Of a DNA stretch of 64,000 bases, positions 18,422 to 28,048 are shown piece by piece. Position numbers and translations under genes: made by a program. The stretch is from Nostoc piscinale CENA21 (lineage in GTDB: Bacteria; Cyanobacteriota; Cyanobacteriia; Cyanobacteriales; Nostocaceae): NCBI RefSeq assembly GCF_001298445.1, contig NZ_CP012036.1, positions 1-64,000 on the forward strand, read 5' to 3'. The notes under the pieces are model-generated. The model was not told the origin of the DNA. It searched no databases and saw only the letters and a program-made list of their open reading frames with translations. Every line of letters starts with the position of its first letter. Within the stretch, counting starts at the first letter, position 1.

Positions 18422-18664
18422 AATTAATAACAACTAGTTACTTATTGTGGTTATTGCATACTAGCATTAGTTACAAAAAAAACATCTATCTTAAGATAGC
18501 TATTTTAAATTGATAACTATAATGATGAGTATTAATGTTATCATTATTGTAAGATAAATATAAAAATAAATTGATTTTATAGAGATATTTTTCAAGTACT
18601 GATTAAAATGGTTATTATCTTGAATAATTCCGATAATTTTAGATAAAAATTTTCATAATAAAAA

Positions 18665-19732
18665 ATGCAAAATCCACAAATTATCAAGCAAGTCATTCTC
18701 TCATTTACTGAAAGTTTTCGAGAGTACAGAACCGATATTTCAGGAGTAAAGTTAACGCCAGACAAACATTTATGGGTAGGTTCAGATGAAACTTCTACTT
18801 TGGAAAGACTAACTTTGATTGAGGAGAATAAATTTGCAGAACACCAACAATATAAAGTCTCAGATTTTTTAAAATTACCTGCCTCAGAAGACGAAGAAAT
18901 TGATATTGAAGGACTGGCGTATACAGATTATTATTTATGGGTAGTCGGTTCCCATAGTTACAAACGCAAAAAACCAAAATCTGACAAATCTGATCAAAAA
19001 AATGTTTCGAGACTGGCAAAGATTGAAATTGAATCTAATCGTTATATTTTAGGCAGAATTCCTCTGATAGATGGCCACTTAATTTCTGCTTGCCAACATC
19101 CGCAAGATGCAAATTTACAGTTAACTTCTGCCAAATTAGAAATCACAAAACAAGGCAATTTACTGATGTCGGCTTTAGTAAATGACCCTCATTTAGGTGC
19201 ATTTATTCAAGCTGCAATTCCTGGTAAGGATAATGGTTTTGATATTGAAGGATTAGCTATTTATCAAGATAAGATTTTTTTAGGTTTGCGCGGCCCTGTA
19301 TTACGAGGTTGGGCAATAGTTTTGGAAATTGAACTACAAAACTCTAGTCCTGGATTGATGAAACTCATTCCGATTGGTGAAAATAAGAAAGAATACAAAA
19401 AACATTTCCTCTGGCTGAATGGTTTAGGAATTCGTGATTTGTGTCTGGATAGGGAAGATTTATTGATTTTAGCTGGGCCAACAATGGATTTAGATGGCCC
19501 AGTGCAAGTTTATCGTTGGCAAAATGGTGTGAAATCTTCTGAAAATCTGCTCAACTATCCACAGCTTGTGCAAGAAATTCCTTATGGAAATTGCAATGAT
19601 CATGCTGAGGGGATGACTTTATTTCAAGATATATCCGGAGTGCCTTCGCTGTTAGTAGTTTATGATTCTCCGGCTGAGACTAGGTTAATTGACGATCGCA
19701 GCGTCACAGCAGATTTATTCCCCTTAAGTTAA
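18665..19732 (+). CDS. DUF3616 domain protein
   Basis: This 355-residue protein has the pattern of DUF3616, a predicted beta-propeller-like fold. It shows repeated strands with conserved Asp-Ile-Glu-Gly-Leu motifs (EIDIEGLAYTDYYLWVVGSH near 80 and GFDIEGLAIYQDKIFLGLRG near 190) and a C-terminal NDHAEGMTLF. The function is unknown. It is divergent from the CHAD gene, and its stop codon overlaps the stop of the convergent ferredoxin gene (shared TTAA at 19729-19732). No signal peptide is seen. Confidence 0.8.
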   Translation: MQNPQIIKQVILSFTESFREYRTDISGVKLTPDKHLWVGSDETSTLERLTLIEENKFAEHQQYKVSDFLKLPASEDEEIDIEGLAYTDYYLWVVGSHSYKRKKPKSDKSDQKNVSRLAKIEIESNRYILGRIPLIDGHLISACQHPQDANLQLTSAKLEITKQGNLLMSALVNDPHLGAFIQAAIPGKDNGFDIEGLAIYQDKIFLGLRGPVLRGWAIVLEIELQNSSPGLMKLIPIGENKKEYKKHFLWLNGLGIRDLCLDREDLLILAGPTMDLDGPVQVYRWQNGVKSSENLLNYPQLVQEIPYGNCNDHAEGMTLFQDISGVPSLLVVYDSPAETRLIDDRSVTADLFPLS

Positions 19733-20133
19733 AGGTTAGTAGAAATCGCTTGCACAGGACAAGTCGGAATACACTGTTCACAAACAATGCAGCGCGATCG
19801 CGTGAATATTAGCTTGAATGTTTCTGGATGTAGACTCAGTGCTTCTGTGGGACATACCCCAGTACATAAACCACAGTCAACACAGATATCTTCATCAATA
19901 GCAATTTCCCCCAAACTCGAAGATACACCAATATGACGCGATCGCATCCATTCAATTGCGGCATCTAACTGATCAATATCTCCTGAAAGTTCCACCACCA
20001 ACTTACCGATTTGATTGGGGGCGACTTGGGCGCGGATAATATTGGCAGCTACATTAAAATCTTTTGCCAGCACATAAGTTACAGGCATTTGAATGGCACG
20101 CTTAGGAAATGTCAGAGTAACTCGTTTTTTCAC
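19729..20133 (-). CDS. NIL-domain 4Fe-4S ferredoxin
   Basis: This 134-residue protein starts at a GTG (20133). Residues 1-75 form a NIL domain, a small alpha/beta ligand-binding domain also found on methionine ABC importers. The C-terminal half is a bacterial-type 2[4Fe-4S] ferredoxin with cysteines 84, 87, 90, 94 and 115, 118, 121, 125, both CxxCxxCxxxCP sets complete. NIL-ferredoxins have been linked to sulfur amino acid metabolism in other microbes; a role here is inference. It shares overlapping stop codons with the convergent DUF3616 gene. Confidence 0.88.
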   Translation of the reverse strand: MKKRVTLTFPKRAIQMPVTYVLAKDFNVAANIIRAQVAPNQIGKLVVELSGDIDQLDAAIEWMRSRHIGVSSSLGEIAIDEDICVDCGLCTGVCPTEALSLHPETFKLIFTRSRCIVCEQCIPTCPVQAISTNL

Positions 20134-20204
20134 AGGTTTAAGTAGGTAGAGGCGGATAGATAAAAAGAAAGCGATAAACTAAATAGTGGCAATAGTTAAT
20201 AAGT

Positions 20205-20807
20205 ATGAATAAATTTGCTATGACTACAGAAGCACCCGTCAATTCTCCCGTCAAGCCGGAATCTAAATTTGGGGCGCGTTTGAGAAACTTCTTAATTGTA
20301 ATAGTAGCGATCGCCCTGAGTGTTGCCCTTGTCTTAGGATTAAGAACTGAAACTAATTCCATTTCTGTTTCTGAGTTGGCGAAAAACTCCACCCCCCTGG
20401 ATGTTGCTGTGAGTAACGGTAAACCATCCATAGTTGAGTTTTATGCTGACTGGTGTACTGTTTGTCAAAAGATGGCACCAGATATGGCAGAACTAGAACA
20501 GCAGTATGCCGACAAAGCCAATTTTGTCATGCTGAACGTAGAGAACACCAAATGGTTACCAGAAATGCTGAAATATCGCGTAGATGGCATTCCCCATTTT
20601 GTATTTTTAACTAAAAATGCAGAAAGTATTGCTCAGGCGATCGGGGATATACCCCGTAATATCATGGCCAATAATGTCGAGGCGTTAGTTGCTGGTACAC
20701 CCTTACCCTATGCCCAAGCTACTGGTAAAACTTCTAAAGTTTCCACCTCAGTTGTGCCAAAACAGCAAGATGATCCCCGCAGTCATGGTAGTCAAGTCGT
20801 GAATTAA
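20205..20807 (+). CDS. txlA: TxlA/HCF164-like thylakoid thioredoxin
   Basis: This 200-residue protein has one N-terminal membrane helix (about 29-46) and a thioredoxin fold. The active-site motif is WCTVC (Cys84 and Cys87) and the cis-proline is in VDGIPHFVFL. This is the TxlA/HCF164 type: membrane-anchored, passing reducing equivalents across the thylakoid for cytochrome b6f and other protein maturation. A polar tail of about 40 residues follows the fold. Initiation at 20205 or at the second ATG (20220) cannot be separated. The next gene is convergent. Confidence 0.85.
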   Translation: MNKFAMTTEAPVNSPVKPESKFGARLRNFLIVIVAIALSVALVLGLRTETNSISVSELAKNSTPLDVAVSNGKPSIVEFYADWCTVCQKMAPDMAELEQQYADKANFVMLNVENTKWLPEMLKYRVDGIPHFVFLTKNAESIAQAIGDIPRNIMANNVEALVAGTPLPYAQATGKTSKVSTSVVPKQQDDPRSHGSQVVN

Positions 20808-20859
20808 TTTTTTAAACATAGAACAATAAATCTAGGTTGGGTGAAACGAATACACCCCT

Positions 20860-20953
20860 ACACCCATTCTTAACAAATAACCTTTTGGTGTGAGTCCTGT
20901 TGTCAACAAAAACAAATGCACCAGTAGAATACTCTAGGGTATCTTACTGGTGC
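20860..20953. repeat. Repeat plus 15-bp imperfect hairpin
   Basis: ACACCCATTCTTA ... AGTCCTG (20860-20899) is also present at 57934-57973. A hairpin follows: GCACCAGTAGAATAC (20918-20932) with GTATCTTACTGGTGC (20939-20953), 13 of 15 pairs, six-base loop, no T-run. It lies between the convergent txlA and MoaD-like genes and could act as a terminator for either strand. Confidence 0.5.
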
Positions 20954-21050
20954 AGCAAATCTCGACAAACAGGGGAGCAATTGAGAATAGTTTTTCGCTA
21001 TTTTTATAGATAGATATTGTAACGATTTAACCGACATAGATTGTCTTGGC

Positions 21051-21326
21051 TCAACCGCCTGCAACAGCAGGTACAATACTCACTTCATCACCATCTTTCA
21101 ACGGTGTAGCTGTTCCATCTAAAAAGCGGATATCTTCACTATTCACATATAAATTTAAAAAGCGTCGTGGTTGTCCTTGTTCATCGCACAGGCGCTCTTT
21201 AATCCCAGGACAATGTTTTTCTAAAGAATCGAACAACTCAGAAATATTGCTACCGTTACATTCGATGGTAGCTTGACTATTCGTGAACTTTTGGAGAGCA
21301 GTCGGAATTAAAACAGTAACAGCCAT
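21051..21326 (-). CDS. MoaD/ThiS-family sulfur carrier
   Basis: This 91-residue ubiquitin-like protein ends in Gly-Gly, the C-terminus that is adenylated and thiocarboxylated in MoaD/ThiS sulfur carriers. The DGDEVSIVPAVAGG tail is typical. It lies 59 bases downstream of thrC on the same strand, an arrangement found in cyanobacteria that suggests a sulfur-carrier role connected with amino-acid rather than molybdopterin synthesis. The exact acceptor is unknown, so no symbol is given. The start ATG is at 21326. Confidence 0.85.
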   Translation of the reverse strand: MAVTVLIPTALQKFTNSQATIECNGSNISELFDSLEKHCPGIKERLCDEQGQPRRFLNLYVNSEDIRFLDGTATPLKDGDEVSIVPAVAGG

Positions 21327-21385
21327 ATTTGAAGTGTGAAGTGTGAAGTGTGAAGTATGAAGAGTGAAATTTAGGGTTTTTCACT

Positions 21386-22691
21386 TTAAACTAGAACTTG
21401 TTGCCATTCTAGGCGGTCTAGGGTACGTGAGCGTTCTAGCGCACGTTCAAAGCTATCGAGTTTGGCATCAATTGTCAATGGTTCACCAATGTAACCTTGA
21501 ACTGCTTCTTGAGTTTTCAAACCATTGCCAGTGATATAAACCACGGTAGTTTCATCTGGATCAATTTTGCCAGCTTCTACCAATTTTTTCAGCACAGCAA
21601 CGGTTGTTCCACCAGCTGTTTCTGTGAAGATACCTTCGGTTTCTGCCAGCAACTTGATGCCTTCAATGATTTCTGCATCGGTGACTGACTCAATATTACC
21701 GCCTGTTTTCTTCGCAATTTCGACAGCATAGACACCATCTGCTGGATTACCAATTGCGATCGATTTAGCAATTGTATTTGGTTTCACAGGCTTGATAAAG
21801 TCGCGGTCTTCTTTAAATGCTTGGGCGATGGGTGAACAACCATCAGCTTGTGCGCCACTGAAACGGACTTTTTTTATCTTCTACCAAACCAACTTCTACA
21901 AATTCTTTGAAGCCTTTATAGATTTTGGTAAACAGCGAACCAGAAGCCAGAGGAGCAACTACATGATCTGGTAATTGCCAACCAAGTTGTTCAGCTACTT
22001 CAAAGCCCAGAGTTTTGGAACCTTCAGAGTAGTAAGGACGCAGATTAATATTTACAAAACCCCAACCATGTGTATTTGCCACTTCTGAACAGAGGCGGTT
22101 TACTTGATCATAGTTGCCTTTAACAGCCATGAGAGTAGGACTGTAAATCAAGCTACCTAAAACTTTACCTGCTTCTAAGTCAGAGGGGATGAATACGCAG
22201 CAGTCTAAACCAGCGTGAGCCGCGATCGCAGCTGTAGAATTTGCTAAGTTACCAGTGCTGGCACAAGATACTGTAGTAAAACCTAACTCTCTAGCGCGAG
22301 ACAAAGCAACTGAAACTACCCGATCCTTAAAGCTGAGGGTAGGCATGTTGACGGCATCATTTTTAATGTAAAGCTTATTCAGCCCCAGGCGGCGGGCAAG
22401 ACGTTGGGAGCGCACCAAAGGAGTCATCCCAGTTCCCACATCAATTACATTGTCAGTTGCCACAGGTAAAAATTGACGATAGCGCCAGATTGAATTTGGC
22501 CCGGCTTGAATCTTTTCGCGGCTTACACTCAGGCGAATATTGTTGTAGTTATATTTCACTTCCAACGGCCCAAAGCAAAACTCACAAACATGACTAGCTT
22601 GGAGTTCATATTCTGCACCACATTCTTTACACTTCAAAGCTTCTAGATTGGCTGTGGTGGTTTGGGTGTGTGTGGAGATTGCCTGAGTCAT
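21386..22691 (-). pseudogene. thrC: Threonine synthase, frameshifted at a 7-base run
   Basis: Threonine synthase converts O-phosphohomoserine to threonine with PLP. The N-terminal zinc-ribbon-like part has CKECGAEY and CEFCFGPL. The PLP lysine is in TLSFKDRVVS. The frame breaks after GLVEDKK: seven Ts at 21869-21875 (As on the coding strand) instead of six. Removing one restores VRFSGAQADGCSPIAQAF and a 434-residue protein of normal length, ending in the residues at 21386. The ATG at 22691 is preferred over an upstream TTG-type extension. Since thrC is normally needed for growth, a sequencing error is the simplest cause. Confidence 0.9.
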
Positions 22692-23195
22692 AGCGATCGC
22701 TTTCCCTGTTTTGTCCGTCAACTGTCGCTTGATAGTATCACGAGTAAAAATACCAGTCAAACATACCCGATAAAAATAGTCGGATATTTTAATTCCAGTC
22801 ATAAATTCCTTGAGCAAATAAAAATCTATTTTTTGTTTTTGATTAACACTCAGTAATACGGTATTGCCATACTAATAAAGTATAAAAAATTGAAATTATT
22901 CTCATTAATTTTTAGTCAAAAATACTGTGTATGTTTAAGTATGAATTTTTGGTATACCAGTATTTCGACTGTTTTTTAATTCCAGAAGCTTGATTTAAGG
23001 TTGTTATTGTTACGCAATATTGGTGTAATAAGTAAGAGCCAAAGTGTCAGTAAATTAGACCAAAAGTAAGTAAAATCTATAACTTTAAATAAATAAGTAT
23101 TACATCATATTTGGAATTGAATTATTTAATTCCAGCATTTATATCGACTCTCATCGAAATTAATCAGGCTGCATCGTATTAAGTAACTACACCCA
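22692..23195. other. Intergenic region upstream of surface-protein cluster
   Basis: About 500 AT-rich bases between the divergent thrC and the first DUF11 gene. It must hold both promoters. HIP1 sits just upstream of thrC. No repeat, RNA or small gene is recognised. Confidence 0.4.
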
Positions 23196-25736
23196 ATGAA
23201 ATCTCGTTACCAAATTCAAAAGACTAAAAACGGCGTATTTCACAATACTTTAGTAGCAACAGTGTTGTTAGCTAACGGGTTTTTCTTGGTCTTCCCAGTG
23301 TTAGCTCAAACTACGCCAACCGCAGCTGGTACACCCATCGATAACCAAGCGACAGCCACCTACGAAGACCCCAATAACCCTAACGTACCAATCAGCAGTA
23401 CTTCTAACAAAGTAACTATCTCCATAGCAGAAGTAGCTGGTATTTTGGTTCAAGCTGGTACGGTTAACGACCTTACCCCCAATGGTACAGTTCAAGTTGG
23501 TGACACTTTAGAATACAACTTTACTATTACCAACATAGGTAACGACCCCACTAAATTCCGTATTCCTGGCGGAGTCGCCGTTTCAGGTAAAGGAACAGTA
23601 GTTAATAACAGCTTGGAATATTTTGATAGTGTTGCTAATAGTTGGAAGCCAGTTCCCAATGGTGGAGTAACTACAGACAATTCTGTACCAGTAAATGGTA
23701 CTGTTCCAGTACGAGTACGAGTAACAGTAAATTCTGATGCAGTAGCTGGTGATAACATTTCAGTTATCCTTGGTCAAACTGTTAATCAAGTATCAAATGT
23801 GCCAAGGGTGCCTGATGGCCTCGATGTTTACACTGTAGACAACCCAGATGGTACATCTGGAGGAGAAGTTACAGGTTCGCCTGTTAACGGTGTAGTAGAA
23901 GGTAGTGCATTAGCCTCCATAACTGTTCAACCAAAGTATTATTCCTTAGCTACCATCCTCAAAACTCGCGGTGCTTATGACAACAAGAATACCGTAGCAG
24001 ACATCACAGACGACACCATCAACTACAGCTTGAGTCTGCAAGTTAGGTCTACTGATAACACAGGACAAAGCATCACTCCCTCAGCTTTAGCCGGTACAAG
24101 CATCAATGTTAATGGTACTACTGGCACCTACATCTTAGTATCTGATGCAATTCCTTTTGGCACAGAATTAGCAGTCACACCCACTGCTCCCACTGGTTGG
24201 ACTGTAGTTTACTCTACTACAGCTGTCACAACATCTGCTAACGCTGCTACCTGGACAACCACAGCCCCAGCTTTGTCTACTGTCACCCGCATCGGTTTTG
24301 CAAAAACTACTGTAGATGGCAACACATCTACTTATCTTCCTGCTGCTGATGCACAGTTAACCAGTTTCTCTATTCAGTTAAAAGTTAAAACTGGACAGAC
24401 TGCACCTCTCACCATAGCCAACATCGCGCAAGTCTTCGGTAAAACACCAGAGACAAATGCTCCTGTATTTGACGAGTCTGGCGACCAAAATCCCAGCTAC
24501 TTTGACGGCCCTCCGAATAACATGACACCCCCACGAAGTATAGATGCAGATGGGGATAATGTACCAGACCAGTTACCACCTACCGTACCTAATGGCTATC
24601 TTGATGACCCGAAAAATAATCCAAGTGTTCTGAACAACACCGGAACTGATACCAATGGTAATAATACTGGTTCAGGCCCTGGTGGTGAAGCCAACGTATT
24701 TATAATCAGCCTCAATGCACTTGTCAACGGGCCAGATGGTTCGCCGGATGCAGTAGGCCCGACTAATAACAATGATGATTTTACAAACAAATCTTCCAAT
24801 GTTCCGGCTGGTCTAACTCCGGGTTCAACATTTAATCCAAATCCAGTTACTTTTAATAACACCGTTCTCAATACAGGTACTCAAACAGCCAATATTTCTT
24901 TACTACCAACACCACCAGCTACTCCAAGTCACTTGCCTAACGGTACAACTGTAACCATATCTGTTGGTTCTTCATCTGCGACTTATACATATAACGGCAC
25001 AGCTTTTACATATACAACTAGTAATGGTTCTGTGGGAGGCAACCCTATCAGTGCTACTAACCCATTACAAATTGGCTCATTGGCAACAAATGGTCAATCT
25101 AGCTATACCGTCACTGTTGACTTGCCTGCTGGTACGCCACTTTCAACTGATACTAATATTCAACGCGGCTTCCCTGTACCAATCACGGCATTTATTGACG
25201 CTAATGGCAATGGTTTAGCTGATGATGCAACGTCAAATATCACTATAGACCGGGTATATACTGGTTTCTTGCAAATGATCAAACAGTCACGAATTTTACA
25301 AGGAACTGGGCCAGCAGTTCAAGGTACAGATGGCACTTTGAGTACAGACCCGAAAAAACCTGCACCGGGAAATATTGTTGAGTACGTGATTCAGTACAAA
25401 AATATTTCTGAAGTAGTACCTCCAGCCCCAAGTACGGGTAATGTGACTTTAAGTGCTGGCAGTGTGGTGATTACGGAAGATGGCACTTTAGCTCCCAATA
25501 ACTGGGCGAAAGATAATGATAACAATGGTGTAATTGATACCAGTCATATTCTTGGCTCGGCTCAGGGAGCAGGAGCAGTTCAATTTTTCAGTGGCACTTC
25601 TGCTACTAATCTTCTTGGTGGTGAACAAAGTGGTACTACTGCGGTTAACGATGTCACCAAGTATATAAATACTCTTAATAACCCTGTTGCACCAGGCACA
25701 ACAGGAACATTTATCTTCCAACGCAAGGTTAACTAA
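23196..25736 (+). CDS. Secreted DUF11-repeat protein
   Basis: This 846-residue protein has a signal peptide (residues 1-38, cleavage near Val-Leu-Ala-Gln). The mature chain is beta-rich and full of Thr, Asn, Gly and Pro. DUF11-type units are seen, for example VQVGDTLEYNFTITNIGND near 100 and PGNIVEYVIQYKNIS near 725. Three Asp-rich loops, D450-D458, D668-D677 and D773-D781, look like calcium-binding DxDxDG turns. There is no SLH, LPXTG or membrane anchor, so retention must depend on partners. It is first in a five-gene same-strand cluster; the next gene starts about 15-25 bases after its stop. Confidence 0.75.
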   Translation: MKSRYQIQKTKNGVFHNTLVATVLLANGFFLVFPVLAQTTPTAAGTPIDNQATATYEDPNNPNVPISSTSNKVTISIAEVAGILVQAGTVNDLTPNGTVQVGDTLEYNFTITNIGNDPTKFRIPGGVAVSGKGTVVNNSLEYFDSVANSWKPVPNGGVTTDNSVPVNGTVPVRVRVTVNSDAVAGDNISVILGQTVNQVSNVPRVPDGLDVYTVDNPDGTSGGEVTGSPVNGVVEGSALASITVQPKYYSLATILKTRGAYDNKNTVADITDDTINYSLSLQVRSTDNTGQSITPSALAGTSINVNGTTGTYILVSDAIPFGTELAVTPTAPTGWTVVYSTTAVTTSANAATWTTTAPALSTVTRIGFAKTTVDGNTSTYLPAADAQLTSFSIQLKVKTGQTAPLTIANIAQVFGKTPETNAPVFDESGDQNPSYFDGPPNNMTPPRSIDADGDNVPDQLPPTVPNGYLDDPKNNPSVLNNTGTDTNGNNTGSGPGGEANVFIISLNALVNGPDGSPDAVGPTNNNDDFTNKSSNVPAGLTPGSTFNPNPVTFNNTVLNTGTQTANISLLPTPPATPSHLPNGTTVTISVGSSSATYTYNGTAFTYTTSNGSVGGNPISATNPLQIGSLATNGQSSYTVTVDLPAGTPLSTDTNIQRGFPVPITAFIDANGNGLADDATSNITIDRVYTGFLQMIKQSRILQGTGPAVQGTDGTLSTDPKKPAPGNIVEYVIQYKNISEVVPPAPSTGNVTLSAGSVVITEDGTLAPNNWAKDNDNNGVIDTSHILGSAQGAGAVQFFSGTSATNLLGGEQSGTTAVNDVTKYINTLNNPVAPGTTGTFIFQRKVN

Positions 25737-25760
25737 CAGTAATTTATCAGGGTGATGAAT

Positions 25761-26324
25761 ATGAAACAAATTTTTATGGCTGGGATAGGAGCAAGTTTAT
25801 TGCTGACTACAGCCTCTTTTATGACTCATTTGCCAGGGGTAATTCCTGGGCGACTATTGAATAGTGCAGTTGCTCAAAATCCGCAGAAACAGCAGGCTTT
25901 AAAGTTAGTTTTGGCGGCAGAAAAGCAGGTTTTAGTTAAAGATGAACAAGGCAAGCAAAAGGTAACTTGGCAAGCTTTGAAAGGGCAAGCAGTGGTTCAA
26001 CCAGGGGATACATTACGGTACACATTGACTGGGGAAAATACAAGCGATCGCACCATTAAAAATCTTACCCTCAATCAACCTATTCCCAAGGGCATGATTT
26101 ATGTTTTGAAATCTGCCAATTTCACTGGTAATGCCAAGATTAGCTATAGCATTGATGGCGCTCGTAGTTTTGGGGAAAATCCCACAATTAAAGTTACTCT
26201 TCCTAACGGCAAAGTGGAAACTAAGCCAGCACCCGCAAATGCTTATACTCACATCCGCGTGCAACTTCCCTTGGTAGCAGCAAAGACTAAGGTTCAGGTA
26301 ACTTATCAAACTCAGGTACGCTAA
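25761..26324 (+). CDS. Small secreted DUF11-like protein
   Basis: About 187 residues from an ATG at 25761 (GTG 25752 and ATG 25755 are also in frame; CAGGGTG six bases upstream favours 25761). A signal peptide spans about 1-38 and ends near Ala-Val-Ala-Gln. A single DUF11-like domain follows, with VQPGDTLRYTLTGENTSD, then IPKGMIYV, and a final strand VTYQTQVR. Lys-rich compared with its neighbours. No anchor. It follows the larger DUF11 gene by about 25 bases, so the two are probably cotranscribed. Confidence 0.7.
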   Translation: MKQIFMAGIGASLLLTTASFMTHLPGVIPGRLLNSAVAQNPQKQQALKLVLAAEKQVLVKDEQGKQKVTWQALKGQAVVQPGDTLRYTLTGENTSDRTIKNLTLNQPIPKGMIYVLKSANFTGNAKISYSIDGARSFGENPTIKVTLPNGKVETKPAPANAYTHIRVQLPLVAAKTKVQVTYQTQVR

Positions 26325-26521
26325 CTGACAGTTTTTGTGTTGCTTCTGGGTAAGATTTATTTACTATTCAGCCGTTGTTTTCTGTTCAGTTTGACAACTT
26401 CGGTAGACTACATAATTACTAATTCATCATTGATAGACTTCTTTTGGCTGACAATAATTTCTACTTATAAATAAATGTTTTTAATAACAAGTATTAGGGC
26501 GTTTCTGAGGAGATGAATTTA

Positions 26522-28045
26522 GTGAGTCGTCCTTGTAAAAAAAAACAGATAAATTTTGGTATTAACTGGAACCAACGGTTGACAAAAATAGTTCTTTTGG
26601 TTGGATTTTTGCATACTAGCGTACCCATAGCCGCAACCGCGCAAGATACTCGTGTGGTTAATCTCACTAACCAAGCTACTTATACTTATACTTATCAAGA
26701 TAATGGTCAAAATATTCCATATCAAGGAATTACCAGTCAACTTCAAGTTAGTCCTAGCCCATTAGTTGACCCATCAGGAAGGATTTTAGGTTGTGGGGGT
26801 ACACCCATAGCCGACTATACAGGTTTTTCTGTGGGTATGTATGAATCTAACCCTACTGACCCCACTGGAACAGAATTAGGACAATTACTTTCTTTAACCC
26901 GTACCGAAGTTCCTGATATTCCGAGTAATAATATTCCTGGTGGTCAATCACCCAACAACGAGAATAACAATCCCTTTTCGATTACTAATAATCCAGCTGG
27001 TGTCTATAATTTTTTACTTGACCCCAATCGAGGTCAAACCGATCCAGGAAGACAATATATTTTAGTCGTCAATTCTCCAGCTAATTCTATATACCAACAA
27101 CGGCGGATTAAAATTGAAATCATCGATCGCACTGGTACAGGTAATAACAGTATTGTACGTTATGCTGCTACCTCTTTAGATGGTCAACCAATCCGAATTA
27201 CAGGTGAAACCAGAGTAGAAGATAGCGTTGTTGTCATACCCAATGCAGAGGTAGTGGGGCTAGATTTATTAGCTTTTGCATTGACAACTAATATGTGTCA
27301 AGCACAGCAATTACAGATTATTAAAACAGGCGATCGCGCCACGGCGGAACCAGGGGATACAGTTATTTACCGCATATCTGTAAAAAACCTATCTGATACT
27401 GGTTTAAATAACTTAGTTGTCACCGATAATTTGCCTTTAGGCTTTCATTTCATTAGCAAATCTGTACGCAGTGAGTTGGATGGTCAAGCAGTTAACATTA
27501 CCACGGAGCGTAATGGCAATACAGTTATCTTCCGCACAGATGTAACAATTCCATCTCAAAAAGTAGTGAATATTGCTTACGCTGCCCAACTCACACCTGA
27601 TGCTGTGCGGGGGACTGGCCGCAATAGTGCGATCGCCCGTGTACTTAGAACTGACAATAGCCTAGCAGCCAAAGATGGCCCTGCAACTCACCAATTAGTC
27701 ATTCGTCCTGGGATTGTAGCTGACTGCGGCACAATTATCGGTCGTGTGTTTGAAGATAAAAACTTTGACGGCGAACAGCAAAATGGTGAACCAGGAATTC
27801 CAAATGCCGTAATTTTCCTAGAAAACGGTAATCGCATCACCACAGATCCCAATGGTTTGTTTTCTGTCGCCAATGTTTTGCCAGGAAGCCATACAGGAGT
27901 ACTCGACTTCAGCAGTATTCCTGGCTACACCCTAGCCCCCAACCGCAAATTCCGCGAACGTAATACCCAATCTCGCTGGGTGCGTCTAGAACCTGGCGGC
28001 TTAGTCAGAATGAACTTTGCTGTCACCCCCAGCAGGAGTAAATAA
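26522..28045 (+). CDS. Secreted DUF11 plus SdrD-B-like domain protein
   Basis: About 507 residues. A GTG at 26522 lies nine bases after GAGGAG; the ATG at 26513 abuts that site, so the GTG is preferred. A signal peptide ends near Ala-Thr-Ala-Gln. The middle has a DUF11 unit (QIIKTGDRATAEPGDTVIYR near 265, then NLPLGFHFIS). The C-terminal 100 residues form an SdrD-B-like domain: GRVFEDKNFDGEQQNGEPGI, then ITTDPNGLFSV. Its last codons contain the ribosome binding site of the following barrel gene. A nine-A run at 26537-26545 near the start means the N-terminus is less certain. Confidence 0.75.
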   Translation: MSRPCKKKQINFGINWNQRLTKIVLLVGFLHTSVPIAATAQDTRVVNLTNQATYTYTYQDNGQNIPYQGITSQLQVSPSPLVDPSGRILGCGGTPIADYTGFSVGMYESNPTDPTGTELGQLLSLTRTEVPDIPSNNIPGGQSPNNENNNPFSITNNPAGVYNFLLDPNRGQTDPGRQYILVVNSPANSIYQQRRIKIEIIDRTGTGNNSIVRYAATSLDGQPIRITGETRVEDSVVVIPNAEVVGLDLLAFALTTNMCQAQQLQIIKTGDRATAEPGDTVIYRISVKNLSDTGLNNLVVTDNLPLGFHFISKSVRSELDGQAVNITTERNGNTVIFRTDVTIPSQKVVNIAYAAQLTPDAVRGTGRNSAIARVLRTDNSLAAKDGPATHQLVIRPGIVADCGTIIGRVFEDKNFDGEQQNGEPGIPNAVIFLENGNRITTDPNGLFSVANVLPGSHTGVLDFSSIPGYTLAPNRKFRERNTQSRWVRLEPGGLVRMNFAVTPSRSK

Positions 28046-28048
28046 AGT

